From: Dasypus novemcinctus
Taxonomy: Eukaryota; Chordata; Mammalia; Cingulata; Dasypodidae
Length of the DNA stretch: 64,000 bases
NCBI RefSeq assembly: GCF_030445035.2
Contig: NC_080695.1
Span: 56,747,954-56,811,953, forward strand
Direction: 5' to 3'
Made by a program: the position numbers and the translations under genes. Shown piece after piece: positions 21,851 through 33,300 of this stretch. The notes beneath the pieces were generated by a model. It had not been told where the DNA came from. It made no database searches and saw nothing but the letters and a program-made list of their open reading frames with translations. Within the stretch, counting starts at the first letter, position 1; the number at the start of each line of letters is the position of its first letter.

Positions 21851-22174
21851 ACTTCCCAGGATGTAGCATTTTGAGTCTGGTTTCTTTCCCTGAGTGTAAT
21901 ACATTTGAAATTCATCCAAGTTGTTTCATGTATCAGTGGTTGGTTCCTTTTCATTGTTGAGTAATATTTCATTGCATGGGCAGACCTCAGTTTGTTTTTT
22001 CTTCCACCATTCATAAAATATTGGGCTGTTTTCAGTTTGGGGAAAATATAAATAAATCTATTATTGCATACTTGTTTTTTGCCTGGACATAAGTTTTCAT
22101 TTCTCTTGATAACATCTAGGAAGTGGGATTACTGCCTAGGTTGTTGAGTTTATGTTTTACTTAATAAGCAACTG
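21851..22174 (-). mobile_element. L1 3' region, antisense (piece 2)
   Basis: Antisense L1: ttcattgttgagtaatatttc, gcctggacataagttttcat, gaagtgggattactgcc, continuing from before the truncated SINE. Confidence 0.75.
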
Positions 22175-22537
22175 ATCGGAAGCGGATTTGGCTCAACTGA
22201 TAGAGCATCTACCTACCACATGGGAGGTCCAAGGTTCAAACCCAGGGCTTCCTGAACCATGTGGTGAGCTGGCCCACGTGCAGTGCTGATGCATACAAGG
22301 AATGCTGTGCCATGCAGGAGTGTCCCCTGCATAGGCACAAGGAGTGTGCCCTGTAACGAGAGCCGCCCAGCACAAAACCTGCTCAGGGTAGCACCACACA
22401 CGGAGAGCTGACGCAGCAAGATGATGCAACAAAAAGAGACACAGATTCCCAGTGCCACTGACAAGAATACAAGTGGACACAGAAGAACACATGGCAAATG
22501 GACACAGAGAGCAGACGATGAGGGGGCAGGGGGGAAG

Positions 22538-22588
<51 letters not shown>
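22175..22588 (+). mobile_element. DAS-SINE with GATA-repeat tail
   Basis: Sense SINE (ggaagcggatttggctcaac ... aggttcaaaccca B box). Target duplication ataagcaactg at 22164-22174 and 22589-22599 is perfect. The usual A-rich tail is replaced by a (GATA)n array. Confidence 0.93.

Positions 22589-22590
<2 letters not shown>
22538..22590. repeat. (GATA)n microsatellite
   Basis: About thirteen uninterrupted gata units forming the tail of the SINE and ending at its target duplication. Confidence 0.97.
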
Positions 22591-22591
<1 letters not shown>

Positions 22592-22599
22592 GCAACTGC

Positions 22600-22740
22600 T
22601 GATTTGTTTCCCAAAGTGATTAAGACATTTCTTCCCCTAGCATTTGGTATTATCAGTTGTTTTTATCTAACCATTCTAGTTTTTGTATGCTATAAACAGT
22701 GCTATAATGAATATCCTTATACATTTATCCTTTGTGATTA
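22600..22740 (-). mobile_element. L1 3' region, antisense (piece 3)
   Basis: Continuation of the antisense L1: aaagtgattaagacatttctt, ctagcatttggtattatcagt, gctataatgaatatccttata. Confidence 0.7.
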
Positions 22741-22744
22741 AAAA

Positions 22745-23045
22745 ACATTCTGCTAATGAACAAAGCCTGACACAAAAGATCACATATTGTAAGATTCCAT
22801 TAATAAGGAATGTCCAAAATAGGCAAATCCATACATGCAGAAAGCATATTTATGGTTGCCAGAGGCTGGGAGGAGGGAGAAATGGGGATATGGGGTTTCT
22901 TTGTGGGGCTGATGAATATGGTTCTGGACTTCAACATTGGTGATGGTGCACAACCTTGTGAATGTACTAAATGCCACCGAATTGCACACTGTAAAATTGT
23001 TAAAATGGTAAATTTTATGTTCCGTGTATTTACAATTTTAAAAAG
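22745..23045 (+). mobile_element. L1 3'-end fragment
   Basis: Sense L1M 3' terminus: cctgacacaaaagatcacat, aaggaatgtccaaaataggc, ggggtttctttgtgg, gaattgcacactgtaaaatt. Confidence 0.82.
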
Positions 23046-23354
23046 TGCTCATTGAGATTCATTAGAAAGATTTCAAAACCTCCTAATGAATCGAGATCCT
23101 CCATTTAAAGAAAACTATTCTAGAATCTAGGTCACATGCTCTTATTTACCAACCATTTTGACCATTCTGGCAATACATCTGGAATCACACAATCACACAA
23201 TTTCACTCTGACATCTAGGTATGTTATTCTCGTGTTCACTTTTCTTCACTTCCTTGGGATGCTAGAGCTTATTCTTTCATCAATTAATTTCATGAATAGC
23301 TCTTAGATTCTCTCTCTCTCTTTTTTTTTCTTTCATTTATTTATTTATTTTTAA
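23046..23354. other. Spacer, nothing recognised
   Basis: Unassigned sequence ending in a TC/T-rich run at about 23308-23354. Confidence 0.5.
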
Positions 23355-25200
23355 TTACTTTTTTTATTTTTAAGAGACGCTTTAGATTACATAAATGTTG
23401 CACAAAAAATATAGGGGACTCCCGTATGTCCCACTCCCCACTCTCCCACACTAATAATATCCTTCACAGTGTGGCACATCACTACAACCAATGAACACAT
23501 ATTGAAGCTCTGCTACCAAACGTGGGCCATAGTTTACACTATAGTCTACACTTTGTCCCACACAATTCTGTAGGCTGTGACAAAATATACAATGGCCTGT
23601 ATCCATCATCACAACACCAGGACAATTCCAATGTCCCAAAATGTCCCCTCACTACACCCATTCTTCCCTCTCCCTCCCCTCAGAACCTCTGGTGGCCACT
23701 GCCCCAATATCAATGATAAAACTTCTTCCATTGCTGGGATAATAATAAGTCTATAGTAGAATAATAATAAGTCTACTTGACTCCATCGTTCACTCCTCAA
23801 TCTTGATGATTTTGAGATGGTGATGCTCACTCTGCTTCTAATTGAGAGGGGGTTTAGATCCCATGGGGCAAATGGATGGAATTCTCTTGCTTGCAGCTGC
23901 AGACTCTCTCTGTTCCTTGGGATGGTCATTGCCCATCATCATCTCCTTGCTAGTTGTCTTGGGTGAGTCCAGTGAACTTGAGAGTAGCTGTTGCAACTCT
24001 GCTGAGATTCAGGGCTCAACTGGCACATGGACAGCCAAAGACTTAAGTCTCTGGGACATACACTTATCAAGTATAGTGTTAATTATAGGTTCAATAAATA
24101 AAAGGAACAGAAGAGCCATATGTTGGGACACTATAAATGAGTCTAACTCTGTTACACTGGGGAGCATAAATTCCAAAGTAAGGCCCACTGACAGGATGCC
24201 AAATTCCTGAGCTGACTACCCTGCTTATAGTGTCTGGATGTCTCTAGAGCCTTCAGAAGTCCTGCTATTTGAGGCACTGTTTACTGTGTCAGTCAAGGAG
24301 ATCCTGCTGAGATGTGCATAAGTATAACCTCTGGAATGACCTCCCAGCTCACCTTGAAATCTCTTTGCCATAAAAACTCATTTTTATTTAATATTTCCCC
24401 CTTTTGGTCAAGGTCTTTTTCCAGATGCACTGCTAGTTGAAACTTGATAATAATTCCTTGGTGCCAGGGATGCTCATCCCTGGCAGTCATGTTCCACATT
24501 GCAGGGAAGGGAGTGCTGAGTTTGGCTTAGAGAGAGACCACATTTGAGAAACAAGGAGAAAACATTTATGCTGAGTTTAGCTTAGAGAAAGACCACATTT
24601 GAGAAATAAGGAGGCTTTCAGGAGGCAACTCTTACATAATATAGACTACTAAGTTAAGTTTCAATTTGACAAGAAAAGGCTCATAAGTACAACTACCAAT
24701 ATCAAAAGCCTGGTGTAATGGTCTGTCTTCCTTCACTAGGCACTGCCTTGTACTTGGGGTATTCTTGCTGTCCTATTAGAGAATGTAGCAGAATTCCCCA
24801 GGATGAGAATTCAATATTCTTTCTGCTACTGTGTGGATCTCCACCCACTGAGACAATGCCCATGAACATTAAAACATATTTATATGCCTTAGAGGCATGC
24901 CCCAGGTGAACCCCTCCTCATGCATCACCCCCATCACTGACATCCCACATCAGCGATCCTCCCCTGCCACAGTTATGACCCTTCTGTGATCCATAGCCTC
25001 TCCAAAAATGAAGCCAACAAAGTAACCAAATAAAATTAATAAGAAAATGAAATAATAACAATAGTTTTAAAAATAACAAAAAACAAAAAAAAATTTAAAA
25101 TTTGAAATAATAAAGAATAAATTTTTGGACGTTGTTCTTTCATCATTGTAAGATCGGTTGTCTTGTATGTACAGTGACGTTTTCTTCTGTATATTCCCTG
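23355..25200 (-). mobile_element. Long xenarthran-type L1 3' UTR, antisense
   Basis: Antisense repeat beginning with ttttaagagacgctttagat, aaaatataggggactcccg. It shares its first about 350 bp and a late block (about 24700-24910: ttcactaggcactgcc, cagaattccccaggatgaga, tccacccactgagacaatg) with the neighbouring L1 at 25215. Between these blocks lies about 1 kb not present in the neighbour, including a 55-bp tandem duplication at 24514 and 24569. No ORF2 is seen, so the assignment as L1 3' UTR rests on the neighbour, where the shared blocks join an ORF2 end. Confidence 0.7.
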
Positions 25201-25214
25201 AGTATTTTTTTTTT

Positions 25215-26872
25215 CATTTTATCTTCAAAGAAGCTTTAGGTTACAGAAAAGTCACATAGAAAATATAGGGGTTTCCCATATCCCAATGCCTTCCCACCTT
25301 TCCCTCTTCCCTATTAATACCATTTAACATGTGAATGGTACATTTGTTACAATTGATGTACAAATATTGAAGCATTGCTACTAACCATGGTCAATGGTTT
25401 ATATTACGGTTTACATTTTGGACCATACACTTTCACAGGTTTTGATGAAATTTAAAATGGCCTGTATCTATTATTGCAAGATCATGCAAACCAATTCTAA
25501 TGCCCTAAAAAATGCTCTATGTTCCATCTATTCTATTCTTCCCTACCCCTCCCCTCGGAACCTGTGGTAACCACTAAGTTTCAATTTTTGAAGAATAAGA
25601 TTCATATTTACTTGCAATAATATTGAGAGCTTGACATATTGGTCTGTTTTCTTTTATTAGGCAATTAGAGGGATTCTTGTCCCTCTAATTGACAACACAG
25701 CAGGACTCCCCAGGATGGGAGTTTAAGGTTTTCTTGTTTATTGTATGTGTCTCCACCCACTGATATAACACATTATAAAACAATGAACACTTACATATTC
25801 CATAGAAACCTGCCCATGGTGCACCCTATCCCATATACCCTGCCATATTTGCCAAAAGAACATTCCAAACATTGTAGTTTTAACCACAGACTTGCAAATC
25901 CTCTGAGTTCACCTGCTCGTTCTGCCAACCCTCCCCCTCAAGTACATGGATAGTTCAACCCAACCCCAACCTACTCCCCTCACAGACCAGTACCTCCAAA
26001 TCCAATCACATCACTGCACCACTGTCACACTCATCCACTGCACAACTACACCCTTCCACCTTATCACAGATTTTGCTCATATGGCATTGGCTTACCACCC
26101 TCTCCTCCCTTTCTGTCTCCTTTAAATCTATCTTCCAGACTCTAGGTCTGTGAGTCTGCTCAATTTGCTTAATTCATATTAGTGAGGTCATGTAATATTT
26201 GTTCTTCAGCACCTGGTTTACTTTACTCAACATAAGGTCTTTGACATTCATCTGAGTTATCCTGTGTGTTAATACTGCATTCCTTCTTATAGCTGAGTAA
26301 TATTCCACTGTGTGTGTATACCACAGTTTGCTTATCCATTCATCTGTTGATGGACATGTTTCCAACATTTGGCAATAGCAAATAATGGTGCTATGAACAT
26401 CGATGTGCATGTATCTGCTAATTTCCTTGCTTTCAATTATTCTGCGTATATACCCAGCAGTGGGATTGCTGGATCATATAGCAGTTCTATAGTTAGCTTC
26501 CTGAAGAACTGCCAAACTGTACTCCACAATAGCTGCACCATTCTACATTCCCACTAGCAGTGGATAAGTGTTCCTTTTCCTCCATATCCTCTCCAACACT
26601 TATAGTTCTGTTTTTTAAATAGCCGCCAGTCTAATGGGTAGAAGATATCTCATTGTAATTTTGATTTTCATTTCCCTAATAGATTGTGATATTGAGCATC
26701 TTTTCATGTGCTTTTTAGCAATTTATATTTTTTCTTTGGAGAAGTGTCTTTCAAATCGCTTGCCCATTTTTAAAATGGGTTGTCTTTCAAATTTTCGAGA
26801 TGTAGGATTTCTTTATATATGCTGGATATTAAGCCCCTATCAGAAGACAGTTACCAAATATTTTCTCCCAGG
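25215..26872 (-). mobile_element. 5'-truncated xenarthran-type L1, antisense
   Basis: Minus-strand L1 with its 3' UTR at 25215-26150 and the end of ORF2 at 26150-26872. The frame at 26174-26410 shows the conserved ORF2 tail (TDEWISKLWYTHTVEYYSAIRRN, HRITQMNVKDLMLSKVNQVLKNKYYM). Start wording is aaagaagctttaggttacag, aaaatataggggtttccc. 5'-truncated near 26872. Confidence 0.85.
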
Positions 26873-26877
26873 TGGGG

Positions 26878-26945
26878 CCCAGCTACGTGTTTTACCAAGT
26901 CCTTCAGGTGATTCTGATGCATGCTCAAGTTTGAGTCTCACTAGC
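26878..26945 (+). repeat. MER5A fragment
   Basis: gccttcaggtgattctgatgc-type wording (ccttcaggtgattctgatgc, atgctcaagtttgag) is the 3' end of the hAT element MER5A. Confidence 0.8.
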
Positions 26946-27099
26946 TTAATAAATAGGAACTATTTGCAATTAGTCCCTGAGGCTGCTGGGATAAGCAGCT
27001 GGCAGATTATGAAGGCTAATTAATGCTACACACAAAGGTAACAGCAGCACCCACAGGTAAAGGCTCAAAACTGTCTCAGTCCTCACGCTTCCTCCTTGC

Positions 27100-27309
27100 C
27101 CTTTCAACAGGACCCGCCCACAGAGCCCGCTAATTGGTGAAGTCTGTCTTGGCCATTTCCCCATTCACCCAATTATGGAGACTGTTAGTTGAGAGGGGCG
27201 GGGGCTGGGCGAGGCGGGGAGAGTTATGTGCCTATTGGCTACAGACCACGGAGAGGGGTGGAGCTGCGCGTGCGCACGCGCGGGGCGCGACCCCACCGGC
27301 CGTTGGAAA
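27100..27309 (+). promoter_or_regulatory. CEP20: CEP20 promoter (CpG-rich, TATA-less)
   Basis: GC-rich block just before the start codon. Visible motifs: inverted CCAAT boxes (ATTGG at 27133-27137 and 27234-27238), a Sp1-type GGGGCGGGGG at 27195-27204, an NRF1-type palindromic run tgcgcgtgcgcacgcgcg at 27265-27282, and a YY1-type aaaatggcgac at 27307-27317 that overlaps the ATG. No TATA box. This combination is usual for widely expressed mammalian genes; exact transcription start and 5' UTR length cannot be read from the sequence. No divergent gene is visible within 27 kb upstream. Confidence 0.8.
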
Positions 27310-27337
27310 ATGGCGACTGTCACTGAGTTGAAAGCTG
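27310..27337 (+). CDS. CEP20: CEP20 coding exon 1
   Basis: Codes residues 1-9 and the first base of codon 10 (MATVTELKA). Donor gtgggt at 27338. The start codon is embedded in a YY1-like site. Confidence 0.95.
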
Positions 27338-30300
27338 GTGGGTCCGAGGCGGGGGGTTTGCCGGGTTGGAATTATTGGCCTTCAGCCTGTAAAAAGGGTG
27401 GGACGGAGGGAAAACGCGCGGTACACAAATCTTTTGGCCATCCTGGGGGTCGTTTGAGGTGTCAGGACCTAAGCAGCATCCAGCTGGTGTGGCGGCCGCG
27501 GCGGGGGGCCCTGTGAGCGGTTAGTGGTTGCACGGGGACAATATTGAAACAGGCTTTGAGGTAGAGGAGTTGTCGTAGAATATGCAGGAACTCGAGCGGT
27601 CTACAGTCCGGACTTTGGGCTACTGGCGCATCTCCCTGACCCCGCCTGGGAACCCCCGACCTAAGTTTGCCAGATAAAATTCTAAATAATTATTCTTGTT
27701 TATCTGAAATTTAGTTTTAACTAAGCGTCCTGTATTTTTATCGGCTGAATCTGGCAAGCCTACCCAGCTTGTCTGGGCCGGACCCTGCGCTGGGAGCTAG
27801 GCGTACGGCGGTGAGAAAGTCAGACGAGGTCCTCAGGGAGCTTGTGGTCTAATGGGGCAACAACCATCATTGCTGCAAAGGGAAGAAAAAAGGGTGATGG
27901 TTTAGATCAGGGTGTCTCAACTCACTTGACACTTTGTGCAGGGTAATTCTCTTTTGTGGGAGTATGTTCTGTGCATTATGGGACCGTTAGTAGCATCCTT
28001 GGCCTCTGCCCACTAGATGCCAGTAACCTTACCCCCTCAAATTGCGACAGCAAATGCCCCCTGGCGGGGTAGGTTTGGGCAAAATCTCCCCCACCTCGAG
28101 AACCACTGGTTTAGATAGAGAGTGATGCAGTAGAGGGATTCCAGAGCATTTGCAGGCTCTGGTTACTTCTATCACCCTAGCTGCTCTGGTGAAAGATTTT
28201 GGCACCACTGTGGTATCTTGAAACGTTTACTTAGCTTCTTCCTGCTTTAATCAGGGTACCATACCAGGCCCCAAGTTTGGGGAATTAATTTGAAAAAAAC
28301 AAGAATTAAGGGTGGGGGTGATGATTATGATTATGGTGATGATGAGTACAATACTCACAACCATTTTTGGTGTTAGGTACAATGCTAAGCCATTTGTGAC
28401 ATAGGTTCTGCCTTTCCATCAGGAGAAACTGGAGGTGGAAAGTGTAGCTCCAGCAGTCTTCTCCTGTGTGATGGGAAAAGTTCTTCCAAGTAGTTATGTG
28501 CGAGTCTTTAAGCTGATAACATTTGTACAGTTATCTTTGAAGCAGCTGTCCAGGATAGTAATATAATTATAGTTGTCTGACTGAGTGCTTATATGGCATG
28601 CATCGTGCTGACACACATTATCTGTTTTCTTGTAATAACCCTATGAGGTAGATAGTTCACTATGTCTATTTCATAGACTCTTGGGGAACTAAGGTTCTGA
28701 GAGGTGAAATAGTTGGTCCACAGTTATTTAGCTAGTAAGAGGCAGAGTCTGGCAACCTAGAGATGATGGGTCAGAGTTTTGGGTCTTAACCACTGAGCTA
28801 TATGGCTGCCCAGTGAAGAAAACCAGTTCTAGTTTTCAGGGAATTCAGGATCTAAACTGATAATTTTTAAATATATTTGGGGAAGGTTGGACTTTTTGAG
28901 AATGTGATTCACTAGCCATTGATGTACGTATATATTTGGGGCACTGGACTGGTGAAAAGTATTTTTTTAAAAAGTAATGTGCCCATATGAACAGACTTCA
29001 AATGAAGCTATGGACTCTCTCCCTCCAGGACACACTTCACATTTAAATACAGCATGTGATTTCAAAGGGTTTAAAGATCTTCTGTGGATATAAACCAGGT
29101 TAAGAACCTCTTTCTGAAGAAGTTATGGTACAGAGTTTTAAGCACATTAATAGAGGGAAGAGCAAAATGATATGGAACCACAGATGAAAGCGTAACTTCT
29201 GGGGAAATGAGGTGCACCCTTCACAGACATAGAGAGCCCTTTGTATTTATTCTGTATTCCCCAGTTCTGAATGTATTTGTGTCCAGGAGAAACCCACTGA
29301 AAATTTGTTTGCCAACCAATCATCTTAGATTTTATAGGCTTCTGTCTTTTTTAAGCATTTTCACATTTTTCACTCCACTTGGTTCTGTCTCTAGAAGGTA
29401 GAATTCATTGTTTAGGAGGGCAACTGAGGAGGATGAGACGTGAGGTTTCCTGACTCTAGCTCCATTTATTCTCTCTATCTCTGCTGAGATTGAGGATGTG
29501 CTGTATGCAATACAAAGTAATTTCGACAGGATCTTTGCCAATTAAAACAATCTCTCCATCTAATTTCCAGAGATGGAATTAGAGAACAGGGCTTTAGTTG
29601 TGATCCTGAGGGTATGATAAGTCTGTACTTTGCTTTTATGGGCCTGTTACGAAGTAGGATTGATAGCTGTTCTTACATACCTGCAAAAAGGTTGAGGGGT
29701 GATTTAAAAACATGTGGAAAGAAAAAAAGGCAAAAAGTCTTGTCTACATTGTAACACTTTAAGTATATGTTACAGGATATTTTGTTTCTGTTATCAAGGC
29801 TTTAAAAAATTGTATATATCCATGCCTACATAGATAAGATCCCAGGGGCTCCCTTTACGAATTTTTATTATTGTGGAGTACTTATTTGGTATCTTTGGCA
29901 GGGTATAGTACAGTGTTAAGCTACATTTATCAGTAGTATACTGCGCTATATTAGAATGCTCCTAGGTAACATTTATTGAGTTTTTTGCTATGTTCCAGTC
30001 ACTGTGGGTCAGGTGTGTCAATTCTTTGGAGTTAAGTCATTGAACCATTAGGACTATTGAAAAAAGCATGTTCTGGACTACTGCAAGGGTTAGAACCAAT
30101 TTAGTCTCATGGTCCTCACTATCCATACTAGCATTTTTAACTAAATGTGATATCACTACTGCTGCTATTTTTAATGATGACCATAATGTAAAAGTTATAT
30201 TACATTCAGTATATATATTCCCGACTCCTTAAGATGGTGGTGATAAAAGAAACATGACACCTAAATTTAATGTGGTTTCCTGGATGGAATCCTGGGACAG

Positions 30301-33300
30301 AAAAAAGGGCATTAGAAAAAAAAAAAAACACATAAAAAAGGTAAAATAAAATTTTTAAAAGGCAGTGATAAAGTTTCATTTTAGATTTCTTAACGAAGCT
30401 TAGATAAAATTTCAAAATCATGCTGTTTTAAAGTATAACTAATAATTGCCTTTATTAAAAAAAATTTATAAAATGGTCTATTCTCTCTGGATAGCCAAGG
30501 TTTTAATATACAAAAGATCTTATAACATTCTTTCCTTTTACGGAGTATACTTGTTTTATTTAATCAGTTGTTTTCTTTCTAAACTAATCAGAGGTTATTA
30601 GTGACACACACAACTTTGCAGTTACAAACACTTTTGAGAACATATGAGGGACTATGGATCAAGTTCAGGTTCCAGTATGCCACCTGTAATTCTATTCCAT
30701 TTTTTCCCCTACACTGAAGGGAGCATATTAGACAGTAACCCCTGACAGTGCTGATGTTATAGGGATGTACTTGAATTTGCTCAAATATATTAAAATAGCG
30801 AATCATTGCAATTTGGGAACTTAATTTTTTATTACCACAAGGCTTGTGGTAACTAATGTGTTAATTGTCTCAATGTTAAGCTGAAAGCTGCTCTTACGCC
30901 ATTTACCTTTAATGTATTTATCTTTAGAGTATACTTAAGAATGACAAGGGTTTCTTCTATAATTGAAGCATTAATATTTTAGTATTTTACATTCAACAGT
31001 TTTAAAAGACACCTTGGAAAAAAAGGGTGTACTCGGGCATTTAAAGGCAAGGATCCGAGCTGAAGTTTTCAGTGCCCTAGATGATGAAAGTGAACCCCGA
31101 CCACCATTGTCTCATGAAAACCTTCTAATTAATGAATTGATTCGGGAGTATTTGGAATTCAACAAATATAAGTATACAGCATCTGTCCTCATAGCTGGTA
31201 AGTGGTTATTGTTAATCACCTGAGTCAAAATCTACTTCTCCCCTTCTCCCAATTCTCAGAAAGTGTTCAGTCTAGAAGTCTAATTCCATTACCAAATAGT
31301 GTCATCTGAGTGACTGGGACATAAAAATTACATAGGCTTCTTCTGTAGCTTGAACAGGTTTTTATGAGGCTTATGATTCTATAGGGGAAGAGCAATAACT
31401 AGTGAATACTTGGAAAAAGCATCATGATTTTTGATAATGAGAAAAAAGAATTGATGACATTTTGTCCTGTTTGCTTTTAGTCATCTATGGATATTCTTTA
31501 AAAGTACACACATATATATTAAATATATAGATTCTTTTTTTAAAAAAAAACAGAACATTGAAGATAGAGACTCAGAATATTAGTACTATGTATTGGTTAG
31601 GGATATACACATGTATCTGTAAAAGCAAGGATTTAAATAGGCTAGAGGGGTAAACTCCAAACTCACACCCTCACGTGAGGGAGAGAAATCATTTTGGAGA
31701 AAGGGGGTGGGCAGATAAGAGAAATTCACTTTATCTTTTAAATTTTATTTCTTTAGAAGAAAGTTTAAAAAAAGTAATATTTTCTTGCAGTTTAACAGTT
31801 ATTAATTTGGGTAGTGAGATGGGGGCTTATTCTATTATCATTATTATCTTTTGCCAACTTTTAAAATATCTTCCCTCCCAAAAGGGTACACAGTAGTCGA
31901 GAGAGTGGTTACCTCTGGAATAGGGAGAGGAATGAGTTTGTGAGGGATGACCAAAAGCACTGTGCAGGTACATCCTTTAATTCCCTGGTTTAATTCCCTA
32001 TCCTCCTATGCCTGTTACATGCCTTGGAGGTACACCTCAGCAAGGAGGTGTGCCTCATCAAAAAAAAAAAGGATTCGAAGTAGATTTTGGAAGCAAGAAT
32101 GCATTCTTTGTGAAGCTAGAACCTTCCATTTCAGATCTGTTACTTAATATAAGCATATAATATAACTGACTAAAGACTAATGATTTTATTTGTTTAAGGA
32201 TCTTTGATATCAACATCTCCACTTATCTCTGTTATAGATGGCTGTGCACTACCATTAACACTCATAAAAAGACTCAGGCATGTTTTTCCCCTTTGAACAG
32301 CATTCCATTATATGGCTGTACCAGTTTGTTTACTTATCCATTGGTGGACATTTAGGTTTTTTCTAGCTTTTGACAATTATGAGTTAAGCCACCATAAACA
32401 TTCAGGTACAAATTTTTATGTGAACGTAAGTTTTCATTTCTCTTGGGTAAATAGCTGAGTGTGGGATTGCTGGCTTATATGTTAAGTGTTTGCTTACCTT
32501 TGTTAGAAACTGCTCAACTGTTTTTTAAAGTAGCTGTACTATTTTGTTTTCCCACCAGCATAGTTCTTTGCCAGTACTATTTCATATTAAGTTTAATTTT
32601 ACTTTTAGAATTATTGCTATGACTTATTCTCAAAAATAAGTTATTGGTACTGTCAGGTGTTTAATTTACTAGCTTTTTAGAAAACAGACTTCTGATATCT
32701 AGTATTGTAGAGTAGGAACAGTATTTTCCCAACCAAAAATTAAGGAATTTTAAAAATGTGTTTTGCACTGTATTTTTATGTATTTATCAAAATACGTATT
32801 TTAAGAATCATAAAATTGTATGCAGTTGGATCTGTTTTGGTTTGCACTATTCTTCCAAAATCTGAAAAATATATATTCCTGGTAAGCATGGTTCTTATCA
32901 GAATCATATTTGGTTTTTTTGATTAATAATAAGATTCAGTATTTTCATGAATTTTTTCCCCAGAATCTGGTCAACCTGTTGTCCCATTGGACAGACGATT
33001 TCTCATCCGTGAACTAAATGCATTTGAAGAATCAAAGGATAATACAATGTAAGAAGTTTTTTTTTTAAAATAAGTTTTCAGATATTGGAGTCATAATTGC
33101 TTACTATTGGTTTTATTTCAGTTTATTTCAGCAGGTATTTATTCGGTCAGTATGCTTCAAGCACTGTACAAATCCAAGGTGTATAGCAGTGAACAAGACA
33201 GATAAGGTGTCTGCTCCTTGGAGCCAAAATTCCTGTGGCTTCAGAGGACTAACCATTTCTACTTCTTTCCAAGGGTAACCCCTGTCGGCTTTTTGATTCA

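Larger units (their letters stand above)
27338..30999 (+). other. CEP20: CEP20 intron 1
   Basis: 3662 bp, phase 1. Contains the tail of the CpG island, an L2-like fragment (about 27775-27860), a MER20 (27908-28112), a MIR (about 28565-28800) and a MIR/L2-like piece near 29950-30020. The rest is AT-rich unique sequence with no recognised exon. Confidence 0.85.

Noticed and set aside
32100-32200. Possible extra CEP20 exon around an AG/GT pair in intron 2
   Set aside because: The five known exons already join in frame to the family length of 174 residues, and no conserved peptide is seen.
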